The position numbers and the translations under genes were made by a program. A stretch of DNA of 64,000 bases from the NCBI GenBank assembly GCA_963674835.2, contig CAXXKC010000001.1:620001-684000 (forward strand). Reading direction: 5' to 3'. This stretch comes from G963674835 sp963674835 (lineage in GTDB: Bacteria; Planctomycetota; Planctomycetia; Pirellulales; Thermoguttaceae). Every line of letters begins with the position of its first letter. Position 1 is the first letter of the stretch. Of this stretch, positions 53,838-62,666 are shown piece after piece. Below the pieces are notes generated by a model. It was not told the DNA's origin. It saw only the letters and a list, made by a program, of their open reading frames with translations, and made no database searches.

Positions 53838-55298
53838 TCAGACCTTGTCGGCCGAGGGGACGACGAACGGCTCGCGGTACTTGCGGGTGAGCATCTGGTC
53901 GGCCGCTTCGTTGCTCTTGAAGGTCTCCTTGACGGGATCAAAGGCGAGCTCGGCACCGAATCCGAGGCGGACCTTGTCGAGGTCGAGGTCGTTGGCCTTG
54001 AGGTGATCGGTGACCCGATCGAAGGTAGCCACGGCATCGTCGTTCGTCTTGAGCGAAGCCAGCTTCTTCTTGACGTCGGCGACGGAGGCCTGTTCTCCCA
54101 GGCGATAGGAGATATTGCCCAGGTGACAGAGCGCGCTGGACAGATGGCCTTCGAGGATGTCGGCGTTGAGGTCTTCGGCCTTCCGGCTGCGGACCGCGGT
54201 GAGGAAATTGGCGAAGTGGTCGGCGCCGCCGGAGAACTGCTTGATGATGTTGCCTTTGAGATCGAAGGCGGCTCCGCCGGAGTAGCTGGTGAGGACGACG
54301 TATCCTTCGCTTCCGTGGAAGATGACGCCGACGCCGGCGTCGAGGTACTTGGGCGTGGGCAGGCCGCGGACTTCGAAGACGAGCGTCTTGTCGGCGCCGA
54401 ACTCGTGGATGACGACCTGGGTATTGGCGGTGTCGCCGGCATCTTCATAGCCGAGGCGGCCACCGTAGCTGACGATGCTGTCGCTGAGCTGGTTGACGCC
54501 GAGGCCCCAGCGGGCGATGTCCATCTGGTGGATACCCTGGTTGCCGAGATCACCGTTGCCGTAGGGCCACTGCCAGTGCCAATCGTAGTGGAACTGCGGT
54601 CGGGTAACGGGGGCCATGGGGGCCGGGCCGAGCCACAGGTTGTAATCGACTTCCTTGGGCGGCTCATACTTTCCTCTGGGACCGATCGACGGGCGGCGCT
54701 TGTAGCAGAGACCTCGGGCGACCTTAACCTGGCCGATCTTGCCCGACTTGACGAACTCGATGGCCTCGATGCTGCCTGGGTTGGAGCGGCACTGGGTTCC
54801 CGTCTGGCAGATACGTTTGTGTTTGCGGGCGGCCTGGACAACGCGACGGCCTTCGCTCACGTTGTAGCTGACAGGCTTCTCGACGTAGACGTCTTTGCCG
54901 GCCTGGATGGCCCAAATGGCGACCAGCGAGTGCCAGTGATTGGGAGTGGCGGTGGTAATGAAATCGACGGCTTTGTCGTCGAAGGCCTGTCGCATGTCTT
55001 TGACAAACTTCGGACGGTGGCCCGTGACCTTCTCGACCTGGTCGCAGCGCTGCTGGCCGACCTTCTCGTCGCAGTCGACGATGTACAGCAGGTTGACTTC
55101 GTTGGCGTGTTCCTTGGCGACCCAAGAGAGGTGCTCTCCGCCGCGCCCGTGGACGCCGATGATGGCCGCGCCCAATTTCTCATTGGGGATGACCTTGGAT
55201 TTCTCGGCGGCCAGGATTCGAGTGGCCGGTGCCGCCGCCATGGCCGCCGCTGCCAAGAGAGAGTTTTCCAAGAATCGTCGTCGTGTTTGTTTCGCCAT
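53838..55298 (-). CDS. Gfo/Idh/MocA family oxidoreductase with Tat signal
   Basis: 486 residues from ATG 55298 behind GAAGGAGG. The leader KQTRRRFLENSLLAAAAMAA is twin-arginine type. The Rossmann domain shows AAIIGVHGRGGEHL, LYIVDCDEKVG, TTATPNHWHS and the family motif EKPVSYNVSEGRRVV. The C-terminal domain has the candidate catalytic GNQGIHQMDIARWG. Such exported Gfo/Idh/MocA proteins carry NAD(P) through the Tat route and oxidise or rearrange sugars and inositols. It converges on the cytosolic DegT gene with twin hairpins between them. Confidence 0.9.
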   Translation of the reverse strand: MAKQTRRRFLENSLLAAAAMAAAPATRILAAEKSKVIPNEKLGAAIIGVHGRGGEHLSWVAKEHANEVNLLYIVDCDEKVGQQRCDQVEKVTGHRPKFVKDMRQAFDDKAVDFITTATPNHWHSLVAIWAIQAGKDVYVEKPVSYNVSEGRRVVQAARKHKRICQTGTQCRSNPGSIEAIEFVKSGKIGQVKVARGLCYKRRPSIGPRGKYEPPKEVDYNLWLGPAPMAPVTRPQFHYDWHWQWPYGNGDLGNQGIHQMDIARWGLGVNQLSDSIVSYGGRLGYEDAGDTANTQVVIHEFGADKTLVFEVRGLPTPKYLDAGVGVIFHGSEGYVVLTSYSGGAAFDLKGNIIKQFSGGADHFANFLTAVRSRKAEDLNADILEGHLSSALCHLGNISYRLGEQASVADVKKKLASLKTNDDAVATFDRVTDHLKANDLDLDKVRLGFGAELAFDPVKETFKSNEAADQMLTRKYREPFVVPSADKV

Positions 55299-55738
55299 CA
55301 GTCGCCATCCTCCTTCGGGAAGCATCGTTACCACCACCAACGCTGGAATCCGAGATACTGTCGGCAAGCGGACACGATCCGCCGGCGGCAGCCTCACTGC
55401 CGCATCGACGCGGGACCCAACAGTGGCCACAAAGTTCAGTGTATCCGCCACGAGTTGAGGTTGCCAGGGATTTCACGTTCCCCACTGCCGTAGGGTCCGT
55501 CGAGTTGGCAAACCGCCGGGCGTGGGCTGCGCGGGAAGCTCGACCGATTGGCCGAATCAGGAGGACGCTTGGCTGCCGGAGGGGGCGGCGGTTCGGTTGT
55601 GCCGTCGGGCGGCAGGAGTGCAAGCCTTCTCAGTTCGGAAAGTCTGTCATACACTGGAAAAAGGAGGTGTTCGATCCCATTCATGCCCGGAAGAGGCCCG
55701 GCTGTTGACGATGGTTGGCCCAGTTCTTGGAAGATCGC
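55299..55738. other. Intergenic region between divergent oxidoreductase and GDSL genes
   Basis: 440 bases. A perfect AAGGAGG (55661-55667) is followed 15 bases later by an ATG (55683) opening only a 23-codon frame that overlaps the GDSL start; I do not call it. No clear promoter or repeat copy is seen. Confidence 0.3.
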
Positions 55739-56947
55739 ATGGCAGATCGCGTGAAGCTCCCTGTCTGGAAGAAGCTGCTCTTTTCGGCCGTGTTGCTTGC
55801 CATGGTCGGGGGGATGCTGGAAGTCGGCCTGCGTATAGCCGGATTCAAACCGATGTCGGCCGCGGAGGCCCAGTTCGATCCGAAGCCGACGGCGTTCGGC
55901 TATTTCGCGGTGTGCGACGAGGAACTGGGATTCCGTAATCGCCCGGACGGCTGCTATAAAGCGGACCAATTGGAGGGAACGCCCACGGCGACAACCGACG
56001 CTGCCGGGTTCCGCAACGGAGTGGGCTGGACGGTCGGTGCGAAGACGCCCATTGTGCTGTTCGTCGGCGATTCGTTTACGTTCTGCAGCGAGGTGAATGA
56101 CGGACAGACAGGGCCGTCGGAGGTCGCCCGGCGGCTCTCGGCGAAATCGCCTGTCCGTGTGCTCAATGCGGGCGTGCGCGGTTACAGCACGCTGCAGGCG
56201 AAACGGATGCTCGAGGAGTGTTTTGAACGGTTTCCCACGATCAAGGTTGTCGTGTACAGCTATTACCGGAACGATTTTTGCGAGAACCTGATTCCCAGCA
56301 TGCAGGCGCCGGCCAAAGCGCCGGTCATGGTACGCGATGCCGAGACGGGCAAGCTGCGCGTGGTGGAAGTGACCGATCCGGCGGTCCCCTTTGGAGCGAG
56401 TTTTGCCGAAAAGTACCGCCCGTCTCCGTCGTTCGGGTGGCGCGTGCGAATAACCAACGGGTTGCGTACGCACTCGGCATTGATCCACGCATTCATGCGC
56501 GGTTTGCGGCGGCTGGCCGATCGGCGCGCGCACGTGTTCGAACTGCCCGAGGGGCGTACGTTGGAAGTGCCGGCATCGTTGCGGTGGGACACGGCGGGGA
56601 AGCTTCACGATTGGGCGGAAGACAACGGCGGGCGCGAGGTTCTCGTGGAGTTGCTCAAGGAGATGGCCGAGTTTTGCCGCGAGCACGGCGCAGCGTTCCT
56701 GACGACCTACGCGACGCGCGGCCAGGAGGACAATCGACCTTACGAAGAAGAGTACGAAAGGCTGTGCCGGACGGCGGGCGTGCGGTTCGTGAGCGTGCGC
56801 GAACAGTTCACGGGAGATACGAACGCGTACGCGGCTCGGCATCTGGACGGCCAGTACGACGACCATTATGGGCCGAAGGGGACGAAGGCGTTTGCCGAAG
56901 CATTGACGCCGGTGATTCAGCAGTGTCTTGAGAAACAGAGGCTATGA
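55739..56947 (+). CDS. SGNH/GDSL-type hydrolase, membrane-anchored
   Basis: 402 residues from ATG 55739. One N-terminal helix (LLFSAVLLAMVGGMLEVGL, about residues 12-30) anchors or exports it. Block I is VLFVGDSFTFCSEV (nucleophile Ser), block III is VVVYSYYRNDF (Asn), and DDHYGPKGTKAFAEAL holds the late Asp-x-x-His pattern of SGNH enzymes. These are esterases, acyltransferases or acetyl-removing enzymes on sugars and lipids. Its stop overlaps the carbamoyltransferase start (ATGA), and the SxtJ and DUF5989 genes follow, a recurring four-gene set. Confidence 0.85.
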   Translation: MADRVKLPVWKKLLFSAVLLAMVGGMLEVGLRIAGFKPMSAAEAQFDPKPTAFGYFAVCDEELGFRNRPDGCYKADQLEGTPTATTDAAGFRNGVGWTVGAKTPIVLFVGDSFTFCSEVNDGQTGPSEVARRLSAKSPVRVLNAGVRGYSTLQAKRMLEECFERFPTIKVVVYSYYRNDFCENLIPSMQAPAKAPVMVRDAETGKLRVVEVTDPAVPFGASFAEKYRPSPSFGWRVRITNGLRTHSALIHAFMRGLRRLADRRAHVFELPEGRTLEVPASLRWDTAGKLHDWAEDNGGREVLVELLKEMAEFCREHGAAFLTTYATRGQEDNRPYEEEYERLCRTAGVRFVSVREQFTGDTNAYAARHLDGQYDDHYGPKGTKAFAEALTPVIQQCLEKQRL

Positions 56948-58782
56948 CCGCGATCCTGGGAATATCGGCGTTTTACCACGATTCAGCGGCCGCATTGGTG
57001 GTCGACGGCCGGATCGTGGCTGCGGCGCAGGAGGAGCGATTTTCGCGCAAGAAGCACGACGATCGGTTTCCCGTGCACGCGATCGAGTACTGTCTGCGGG
57101 AAGCGGGTCTCAGGGCCGAAGAGCTCGACTATGTCGGTTTCTACGACAAGCCGCTATTGAAGTTCGAGCGGCTTCTGGAGACGTACCTGGCCTACGCGCC
57201 GGCGGGGTTCCGGTCGTTTCTGATGGCGATGCCGCTGTGGCTCGGCCAAAAGCTGTATCTGCCGCGGGAGATGAACCGCGGGCTGGGCATGAAGTTTCCC
57301 AGACGCTATGTCTTCCCGGAGCACCACGAATCGCACGCGGCCAGCGCGTTCTTTCCGTCGCCGTTCGAGGAGGCCGCCATCCTGACGCTGGACGGGGTCG
57401 GCGAGTGGGCGACCGCCAGCTACGGTTGCGGCCAGGGGAACCACATTCACGTGACGCACGAGCTGCGATTTCCGCATTCGTTGGGGCTGTTGTACTCGGC
57501 GTTTACGTACTACTGCGGTTTCAAGGTGAACTCGGGCGAATACAAGCTGATGGGCCTGGCTCCCTACGGTGAGCCGACGTACGCCGACGTGATCCGCGAG
57601 AAGCTGATCGATCTGAAGGACGACGGTTCGTTCCGCATGGACATGTCGTGCTTCAACTACTGCCAGGGGTTGACGATGACGTCGGAGAAGTTCCATCGGC
57701 TGTTCGGCGGGCCGCCACGGGCGCCGGAATCGCCCTTGGAACAGCGTCACATGGACGTTGCGGCGTCGATCCAGGTGGTGACCGAAGAGGTGATGCTTCG
57801 GATGGCGCGACACGTACAGCGCGAGACGGGGATGCGCAATTTGTGCCTGGCGGGCGGCGTGGCGTTGAACTGCGTGGGCAACGGCCGAATTCTCCGCGAG
57901 GGACCGTTTGAGAACCTGTGGATTCAGCCGGCGGCGGGCGATGCGGGGGGCGCGCTGGGGACGGCGCTGTTCATCTGGCACCAACTGCTCGACAAGCCTC
58001 GCGAGGTTGTGCCGACCGACAGCCAGCGCGGGTCGCTGCTGGGACCGGAATTCGGCGACGAGGAGATCCGAGCGTTTCTGGATTCGCGGGAGATTCCGTA
58101 TCACCATCTTCCTGACGAAGCAACACTGTGCGACACGGTAGCCGACCTGTTAGTGCAGGAGAAGGTGGTGGGCTGGTTCCAAGGGCGCATGGAATTCGGG
58201 CCCCGGGCGCTGGGCAGCCGGAGCATCCTGGGCGACGCGCGAAGCCGCGCGATGCAGTCGGTGATGAATCTGAAGATCAAGTTCCGCGAGTCGTTCCGGC
58301 CGTTCGCGCCGTCGGTGCTGGCGGAGGCGAACAGTGAGTACTTTGAGATGGCGCCCGGCGTGGAAAGCCCGTACATGCTGCTGGTGGCGCCGGTGCAGGC
58401 GTCGAAGCGATCGGATCCGGCGGGAGATGATGCGCGCAGCAAAGGGTTGGACCGGCTCAAGCTGCACCGCTCGGAGATTCCGGCGGTGACGCACGTCGAC
58501 TATTCGGCCCGGGTGCAGACGGTCGACGAGGGGCGTCACGGGCGCTATTACCGGCTAATCAAGGCGTTCGAGGCGAAGACGGGATGCGGCGTGATCGTCA
58601 ACACGAGCTTCAACGTGCGCGGCGAGCCGATCGTGGGGACGCCGGAGGACGCCTATCGCTGTTTCATGGCCACGAATATGGACGTGCTGGTGCTGGAAGG
58701 ATTTGTGCTGTTGAAGGAAGAGCAGAGCGGCACGGAGCAGCCGCGTTTGGACGAGTACCTGGCGCAATTCGCATTGGATTGA
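56944..58782 (+). CDS. Carbamoyltransferase (NodU/CmcH family)
   Basis: 612 residues. The N-terminal ASKHA/TsaD-like domain starts ILGISAFYHDSAAALVVDG and has HHESHAASAF (metal-binding His pair) and AILTLDGVGEWATAS. The family block LAGGVALNCVGNGRI and AAGDAGGALGTAL follow, and the C-terminal YrdC-like adenylating domain carries FGPRALGSRSILGDAR and FRPFAPSV. Enzymes of this family make carbamoyl-adenylate and pass the carbamoyl group to a hydroxyl of a sugar, antibiotic or glycolipid. The acceptor is unknown. Operon: overlaps the GDSL gene, followed after six bases by SxtJ. Confidence 0.93.
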   Translation: MTAILGISAFYHDSAAALVVDGRIVAAAQEERFSRKKHDDRFPVHAIEYCLREAGLRAEELDYVGFYDKPLLKFERLLETYLAYAPAGFRSFLMAMPLWLGQKLYLPREMNRGLGMKFPRRYVFPEHHESHAASAFFPSPFEEAAILTLDGVGEWATASYGCGQGNHIHVTHELRFPHSLGLLYSAFTYYCGFKVNSGEYKLMGLAPYGEPTYADVIREKLIDLKDDGSFRMDMSCFNYCQGLTMTSEKFHRLFGGPPRAPESPLEQRHMDVAASIQVVTEEVMLRMARHVQRETGMRNLCLAGGVALNCVGNGRILREGPFENLWIQPAAGDAGGALGTALFIWHQLLDKPREVVPTDSQRGSLLGPEFGDEEIRAFLDSREIPYHHLPDEATLCDTVADLLVQEKVVGWFQGRMEFGPRALGSRSILGDARSRAMQSVMNLKIKFRESFRPFAPSVLAEANSEYFEMAPGVESPYMLLVAPVQASKRSDPAGDDARSKGLDRLKLHRSEIPAVTHVDYSARVQTVDEGRHGRYYRLIKAFEAKTGCGVIVNTSFNVRGEPIVGTPEDAYRCFMATNMDVLVLEGFVLLKEEQSGTEQPRLDEYLAQFALD

Positions 58783-58788
58783 CCCGAG

Positions 58789-59202
58789 ATGTTTGATTTC
58801 AATCGCAATCCCAGCCGCCGTGAACTTCGCCAGTTCGCCGGGATCTGGCTGCCGGCGTTTTTTGCCGTGGTGGGTGGGCTGGTCGTGTATCGGACCGGCA
58901 ACCTGGCGATTCCCATGGTGTTGTGGATCGCGGCGGTGCTGCTGGGCGCGATGGGACTGGTGCGACCGGCGTGGATTCGGCCCGTTTACCTGGGCTGGAT
59001 GTTCGCGGCGGCGCCGATCGGCTGGGTCGTGTCGCGGGTGATTCTGGCGATCGTCTACTTCGGCGTGATTACGCCCATCGGCCTGATCCTGCGGATGGTG
59101 AAGCGCGATCCGCTCGAGCAGCGTTTCGACCGTTCGGCTTCGACGTACTGGGTGCCGCGCGAGCCGGTTCGCGACGCGTCGCGCTATTTTCGACAGTTTT
59201 AG
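58789..59202 (+). CDS. SxtJ-family membrane protein
   Basis: 137 residues. Four hydrophobic segments (FAGIWLPAFFAVVGGLVVY, IPMVLWIAAVLLGAMGLV, VYLGWMFAAAPIGWVVS and VILAIVYFGVITPIGLIL), then the basic LRMVKRDPLEQRF and STYWVPRE tail, match the SxtJ pattern (named from the saxitoxin cluster). Function is unknown, but SxtJ regularly sits between a carbamoyltransferase and DUF5989, exactly as here. Confidence 0.85.
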   Translation: MFDFNRNPSRRELRQFAGIWLPAFFAVVGGLVVYRTGNLAIPMVLWIAAVLLGAMGLVRPAWIRPVYLGWMFAAAPIGWVVSRVILAIVYFGVITPIGLILRMVKRDPLEQRFDRSASTYWVPREPVRDASRYFRQF

Positions 59203-59229
59203 AACATTCTGGTTGCGGAATACCGCCTT

Positions 59230-59451
59230 ATGTCTTCCGAATCTACGCCCGAGAAATCGCCCGAGAAGGCGACCGACTTTGCCCGGCAGGCTCAAGAAGC
59301 GAGGCCGGGGATCGTCCGCGAGTTTGTGGACTTCCTGCTGCACAACAAGAAGTGGTGGCTGGCGCCGATCATCGTCGTATTGCTGGTGGTGGGGATCTTC
59401 ATCATCCTCGGCAGCACGGCGGCGGCACCATTCATTTACACGCTGTTCTGA
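59230..59451 (+). CDS. DUF5989 family small membrane protein
   Basis: 73 residues. A charged N-terminus leads to EFVDFLLHNKKWWLAPIIV, then one membrane helix (APIIVVLLVVGIFIILGS) and the conserved AAAPFIYTLF end. This is the usual DUF5989 pattern beside carbamoyltransferase and SxtJ genes. It likely forms a membrane complex with SxtJ; no activity is known. The gene ends 18 bases before the convergent metallohydrolase stop. Confidence 0.85.
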   Translation: MSSESTPEKSPEKATDFARQAQEARPGIVREFVDFLLHNKKWWLAPIIVVLLVVGIFIILGSTAAAPFIYTLF

Positions 59452-59469
59452 TCGCGGGCCGGACGGGTA

Positions 59470-61539
59470 TTACGGGTCGACCCACACGGGGCTTGCCCAG
59501 GCGACCTCGTGGTCGGACTGGATGACGCGCACGTAGTAGAACGTGAAGGGATGGTCGCAGTACTTGGCGGCCGGCATCCAAGTCTTCTCCAGCGGCGTGG
59601 TGTCGCACCAGGTGAAGGTGAGGTCGGTGCGTCCGTTGCCCGGCTCGGAGTGGACGACCTGGTTGTTGCGGATGATGTCGACCGTGGCGGCCGGCGCGGT
59701 GCCGTGGAATTCGACAACCAGCTTCCGTTCGGCGGCGAGGCCAGGCTGGTCTTTGAGGTTGAGTTCCGATCCGATCGGGCGATCGTTGAGGTGGTAGGAG
59801 AGGAGTATGCGAGCGCCGCTGGTCGCAACGGTGCGCCGATCGTACATGGCTTGGAAGACGGCCTCGCGAGTCTTTTCGGGGGCCTCGATGCTCATGAGGC
59901 CTTGCTTGTAATCGCCGAAGCGGAACTCGGTGCCCCATTGGCCGGCATGGTCGTCGCCGCCGCCGGTGAATCCCACGCGCCAGCCCGTGGCCAAGGCGTT
60001 GCGAGCGTAGCCGGTAGGAAACGGCGCCGGCGTGCCTGGCTTTTCGGGGAGGGGGTTGCTGTCTTCGGGAGCGCATTCATAGCTTCCGCGGACCTGGTAG
60101 ATCTCGACGAGTCGCTCGTACTCGGGATCATGGTCTTTCCAGTCACAGAAATTGCCGCCGTGAGCGGGGTGGTGTGGAATGACGATCGCCTTCTCGTGCG
60201 CCTTGTGGAGGGCGGCAAACAGGTCGGGAGGAGACGGGTATTCCCCGGTGTCGGAGCGGTACATGGGGCGGTCGTCGGTGGCGTAGTAGACGTTGCGGTC
60301 GCCGTCCCCGTTTCTGCGCCACTTGGCCCATTCGTAGCCGAGAATGGCGACAAACTCGTGCGGCTTGTTCCATCGTTTGACGGCCTGACAGGTGATCGCC
60401 CAATATGCGTCGGGCGTTTCGAAGAGATGATCGTGATCGGAGGAGGCGGCGAAATCCAAGAGCACCTCGTCCTTGAGCTGGTGGAAGTAGTCGTCGATGT
60501 GGCCGACGCCGTCCGACATTTCGGTATGGCCGTGAATCATTCCCCAATAGACGGGCGTTGCGTCGTTCGAGCAGCGGGTCGGGTTGGCGATTGCCTGGAG
60601 GCCCGAGGTCGCGTCGCGCACTTGCAGCCGGTGGACGCCTTCGGACGGCAGCGATACCGTGGCACGCACGCATACCGAGCCGGGAACCCGTTGGAAAGTC
60701 GCTTCGAGCGGTTTGCCGCCGAGCGAGATCGTGATGGGGCCGAGGTCGTCGTGCGCGAGGTTGCTGAAGCGATCCTCCGGTCGGACGAGGACCACCACGG
60801 GACGTCGCGGCTGCGCGGTCGATGGCGTGTAGGCCCGAAGATGATCGGTGTGGCCGCCGATGATGTGCACGGTGCAGGCGGCAACGATGGTTTTCTGCGA
60901 CTGATCGTTCCACACACTGCCTCCGGCCCATTGCGGAGGATGGGGCTTGCCGTTCTGTCCGGGATCGTCGTAGAGGACGAAGAACTTGTTGAGCACATGG
61001 CCGTTGTCGGCGCGAACGCCTTTGGCTCCTTGGCTGCGATCGCCGAGGACAACGGTGATCTTCTGGCCCTTGTGAAGGCCGCCGCTGGGGACGAATAGTG
61101 AGAATGTGGCGGGCTGCTGCGTTGTTTTGATGGCGATGGGGGTGCCGTCGTCGAGTTGGGCCGACACGTAGCCGTTGGCTTTGGGGTCTTTCGCCTGTAC
61201 GCCAGGGAAGTCGCCGCGGTTGTTCCGTTTGCCGCTGATTTGCAGCTTTAGCACGGCTCCGGGCGGCACGTCCTTGGACAGTTGCAGCGGCACGCGCAAA
61301 GTGGAGAACTCGCCGGCGATCGCGATCGGCGGGTCGGCATGGGTCAGAGGGATTCGCTCGGGCATTCGAAGCGGGCGACTCCACGGCGGGATGGCGTTGG
61401 GGGAAACCTGCGGGGCGCTTGCTGGGGTGTCGGCCGAGCGAGCGGACTCGATGCTGCCGGCGAGGATCAGCAATGCGGCGCAAAGGGAGAAGGTCGGCAG
61501 AACGCGGCTGTATCGGGCGATTTGCGCAGGATTTGTCAC
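59470..61539 (-). CDS. Secreted PHP/DUF3604-like metallohydrolase
   Basis: 689 residues. GTG 61539 is chosen because GGAGG lies seven bases upstream and a Sec leader follows (LPTFSLCAALLILAG to SARSAD). An N-terminal beta-rich half precedes the metal-rich part: YWGMIHGHTEMSDGVG, DFAASSDHDHLFETPD, IPHHPAHGG and FTGGGDDHAGQWG. These His/Asp sets are the DUF3604/CehA-type PHP-like signature. Members hydrolyse ester or phosphate bonds; the substrate here is unknown. A C-terminal Ig-like stretch (YVRVIQSDHEVAWASPVWV) ends the protein. It converges on the carbamoyltransferase operon. Confidence 0.82.
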   Translation of the reverse strand: MTNPAQIARYSRVLPTFSLCAALLILAGSIESARSADTPASAPQVSPNAIPPWSRPLRMPERIPLTHADPPIAIAGEFSTLRVPLQLSKDVPPGAVLKLQISGKRNNRGDFPGVQAKDPKANGYVSAQLDDGTPIAIKTTQQPATFSLFVPSGGLHKGQKITVVLGDRSQGAKGVRADNGHVLNKFFVLYDDPGQNGKPHPPQWAGGSVWNDQSQKTIVAACTVHIIGGHTDHLRAYTPSTAQPRRPVVVLVRPEDRFSNLAHDDLGPITISLGGKPLEATFQRVPGSVCVRATVSLPSEGVHRLQVRDATSGLQAIANPTRCSNDATPVYWGMIHGHTEMSDGVGHIDDYFHQLKDEVLLDFAASSDHDHLFETPDAYWAITCQAVKRWNKPHEFVAILGYEWAKWRRNGDGDRNVYYATDDRPMYRSDTGEYPSPPDLFAALHKAHEKAIVIPHHPAHGGNFCDWKDHDPEYERLVEIYQVRGSYECAPEDSNPLPEKPGTPAPFPTGYARNALATGWRVGFTGGGDDHAGQWGTEFRFGDYKQGLMSIEAPEKTREAVFQAMYDRRTVATSGARILLSYHLNDRPIGSELNLKDQPGLAAERKLVVEFHGTAPAATVDIIRNNQVVHSEPGNGRTDLTFTWCDTTPLEKTWMPAAKYCDHPFTFYYVRVIQSDHEVAWASPVWVDP

Positions 61540-62121
61540 GGGAATGCCTCCGGTGATTCTGTGACGCCCGCGTGGCACGAGCGAGAAGGGTGTTCGGTTC
61601 TGGGAGAATGATCTGTGTTGTGCCCTGTGGTGTAGTCTGGCCACTGTCGTCTTAAGAAGCAAGGAATCGGTGAGCCGGCCGCCGGTCTTTGGGGGGCATT
61701 TGTCGGCAGGGGCGAGGGGCTGCGAGTGGAATCACTTCGCCCAGTGCCGGTGGTGGCGGGAATCGTAGGGAGCGAGGCCGAGTTGGACGGGTGTACGCAA
61801 TGCTGTGGACGCTGAGGTGGTTTCAGCGGTCGTGGCGCAAGTGGAGACGTCGGGAAGACCCTCTGTTCGGTGGGCGCATTTCGGTTGGCTTCGAGGAGCG
61901 GCGGCTGGGGGAGTGGGTGAATCCCAAAAGCAACTCACCAAGTACTCCCCTTGTTTGTCGGGAGTTGCTAGAGTGAAAGTAGTTGCCTAGTTCCATAGTA
62001 TGGAGGTGTGAGCTTGCGGAGCGAGGGCGGATGCCGGCCGCAGGCTTGATGCGTTGACGCTCACGGAAGGTGCCGCTGGATCTGTTTCGGCGGCAGTCTC
62101 GTTTGACAACCGGAGCGACCT
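61540..62121. other. Intergenic region with several hairpins
   Basis: 582 bases. AGCAACTC (61929-61936) pairs with GAGTTGCT (61962-61969), enclosing a second stem CAAG/CTTG (61939-61942 with 61950-61953). CCATA-G-TATGG is at 61993-62003, and GCTTGCGG/CCGCAGGC is at 62012-62019 with 62038-62045. Three stacked hairpins within 120 bases, 75-200 bases before the next gene, may be an untranslated leader or a small RNA. A 58-codon frame from 61800 is not convincing. Confidence 0.35.
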
Positions 62122-62556
62122 ATGCGGCTACAGACAGAACGGGTAGACGCGGCCAAGCCAAGGGTGCGAGAGGGCCGCGGGTTTGTCGCCTTGGTGGTGC
62201 GCGGCGACTACCTATCGCTCAACGAGGGCCCGGCGCCAGTCGACCAGAAACTGGACGGAAATCACGCGGTGTTGTTTGAACACCGATCTTCGGCGGCCAT
62301 GTGGGCGGTGCTTTCGGCGTGGGACGATCTGGCGGCCGGCAAAACGCCACGGATGTACCAGATCCGGCCGGTGCGCTATCGGGACGCGACCGAGGCGTAC
62401 GATTTGAAGATCGTCGAAGGCCCGATCCAATGTGTTTTGGGCGGCGCCATTCAGGCCGGTCAGTTTTGGATTCCGGCTTTGGGATTGGAGAAGCCGGGGA
62501 GCACGATCATGACGCGTCCCCAAGAGGCCGGGCATCAGAGGCAGCCTCGGCGATGA
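62122..62556 (+). CDS. Hypothetical protein
   Basis: 144 residues from ATG 62122 behind CGGAGCG. The composition looks like a real soluble protein: GFVALVVRGDYLSLNEGPAPV, SSAAMWAVLSAWDDLAAG, MYQIRPVRYRDATEAYDLK read as alternating strands and helices, with no signal or membrane segment. I do not recognise a family. It stands alone between convergent and divergent neighbours; MITE-like copy C begins 24 bases after its stop. Confidence 0.55.
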   Translation: MRLQTERVDAAKPRVREGRGFVALVVRGDYLSLNEGPAPVDQKLDGNHAVLFEHRSSAAMWAVLSAWDDLAAGKTPRMYQIRPVRYRDATEAYDLKIVEGPIQCVLGGAIQAGQFWIPALGLEKPGSTIMTRPQEAGHQRQPRR

Positions 62557-62580
62557 TGATGCGGCCCGCACCGTTATCGG

Positions 62581-62666
62581 CTAGTGCGTGTCGCACATGA
62601 CGGTGGCGTTCGTGGCGGAGCGTTTCTGCGGTTTCAAAAGCTCCGGCTGCGCCGAATGCGGCCTAG
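62581..62666. repeat. MITE-like palindromic element, copy C
   Basis: Starts CTAGTGCG and ends CCTAG. GTGCG-TGT-CGCAC (62584-62596) is the same hairpin as in copy A but with a paired change (A-T to G-C). GGTGGCGTTCG and TTTCTGCGGT then follow copy A closely. The minus-strand right end CTAGGCCGCATTCGGCG parallels copy B CTAGAGCGAATTCAGCG. Its terminal CTAG supplies the stop codon of the adjacent spermidine-synthase-like gene. Confidence 0.65.

Noticed and set aside
55683..55754. 23-codon frame behind a perfect AAGGAGG
   Set aside because: Spacing to its ATG is about 15 bases and the peptide has no leader-peptide character; more likely chance.
61800..61976. 58-codon frame (MLWTLRWFQRSW start)
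   Set aside because: No ribosome site, overlaps the hairpin region at its end, and no recognisable family; insufficient support.
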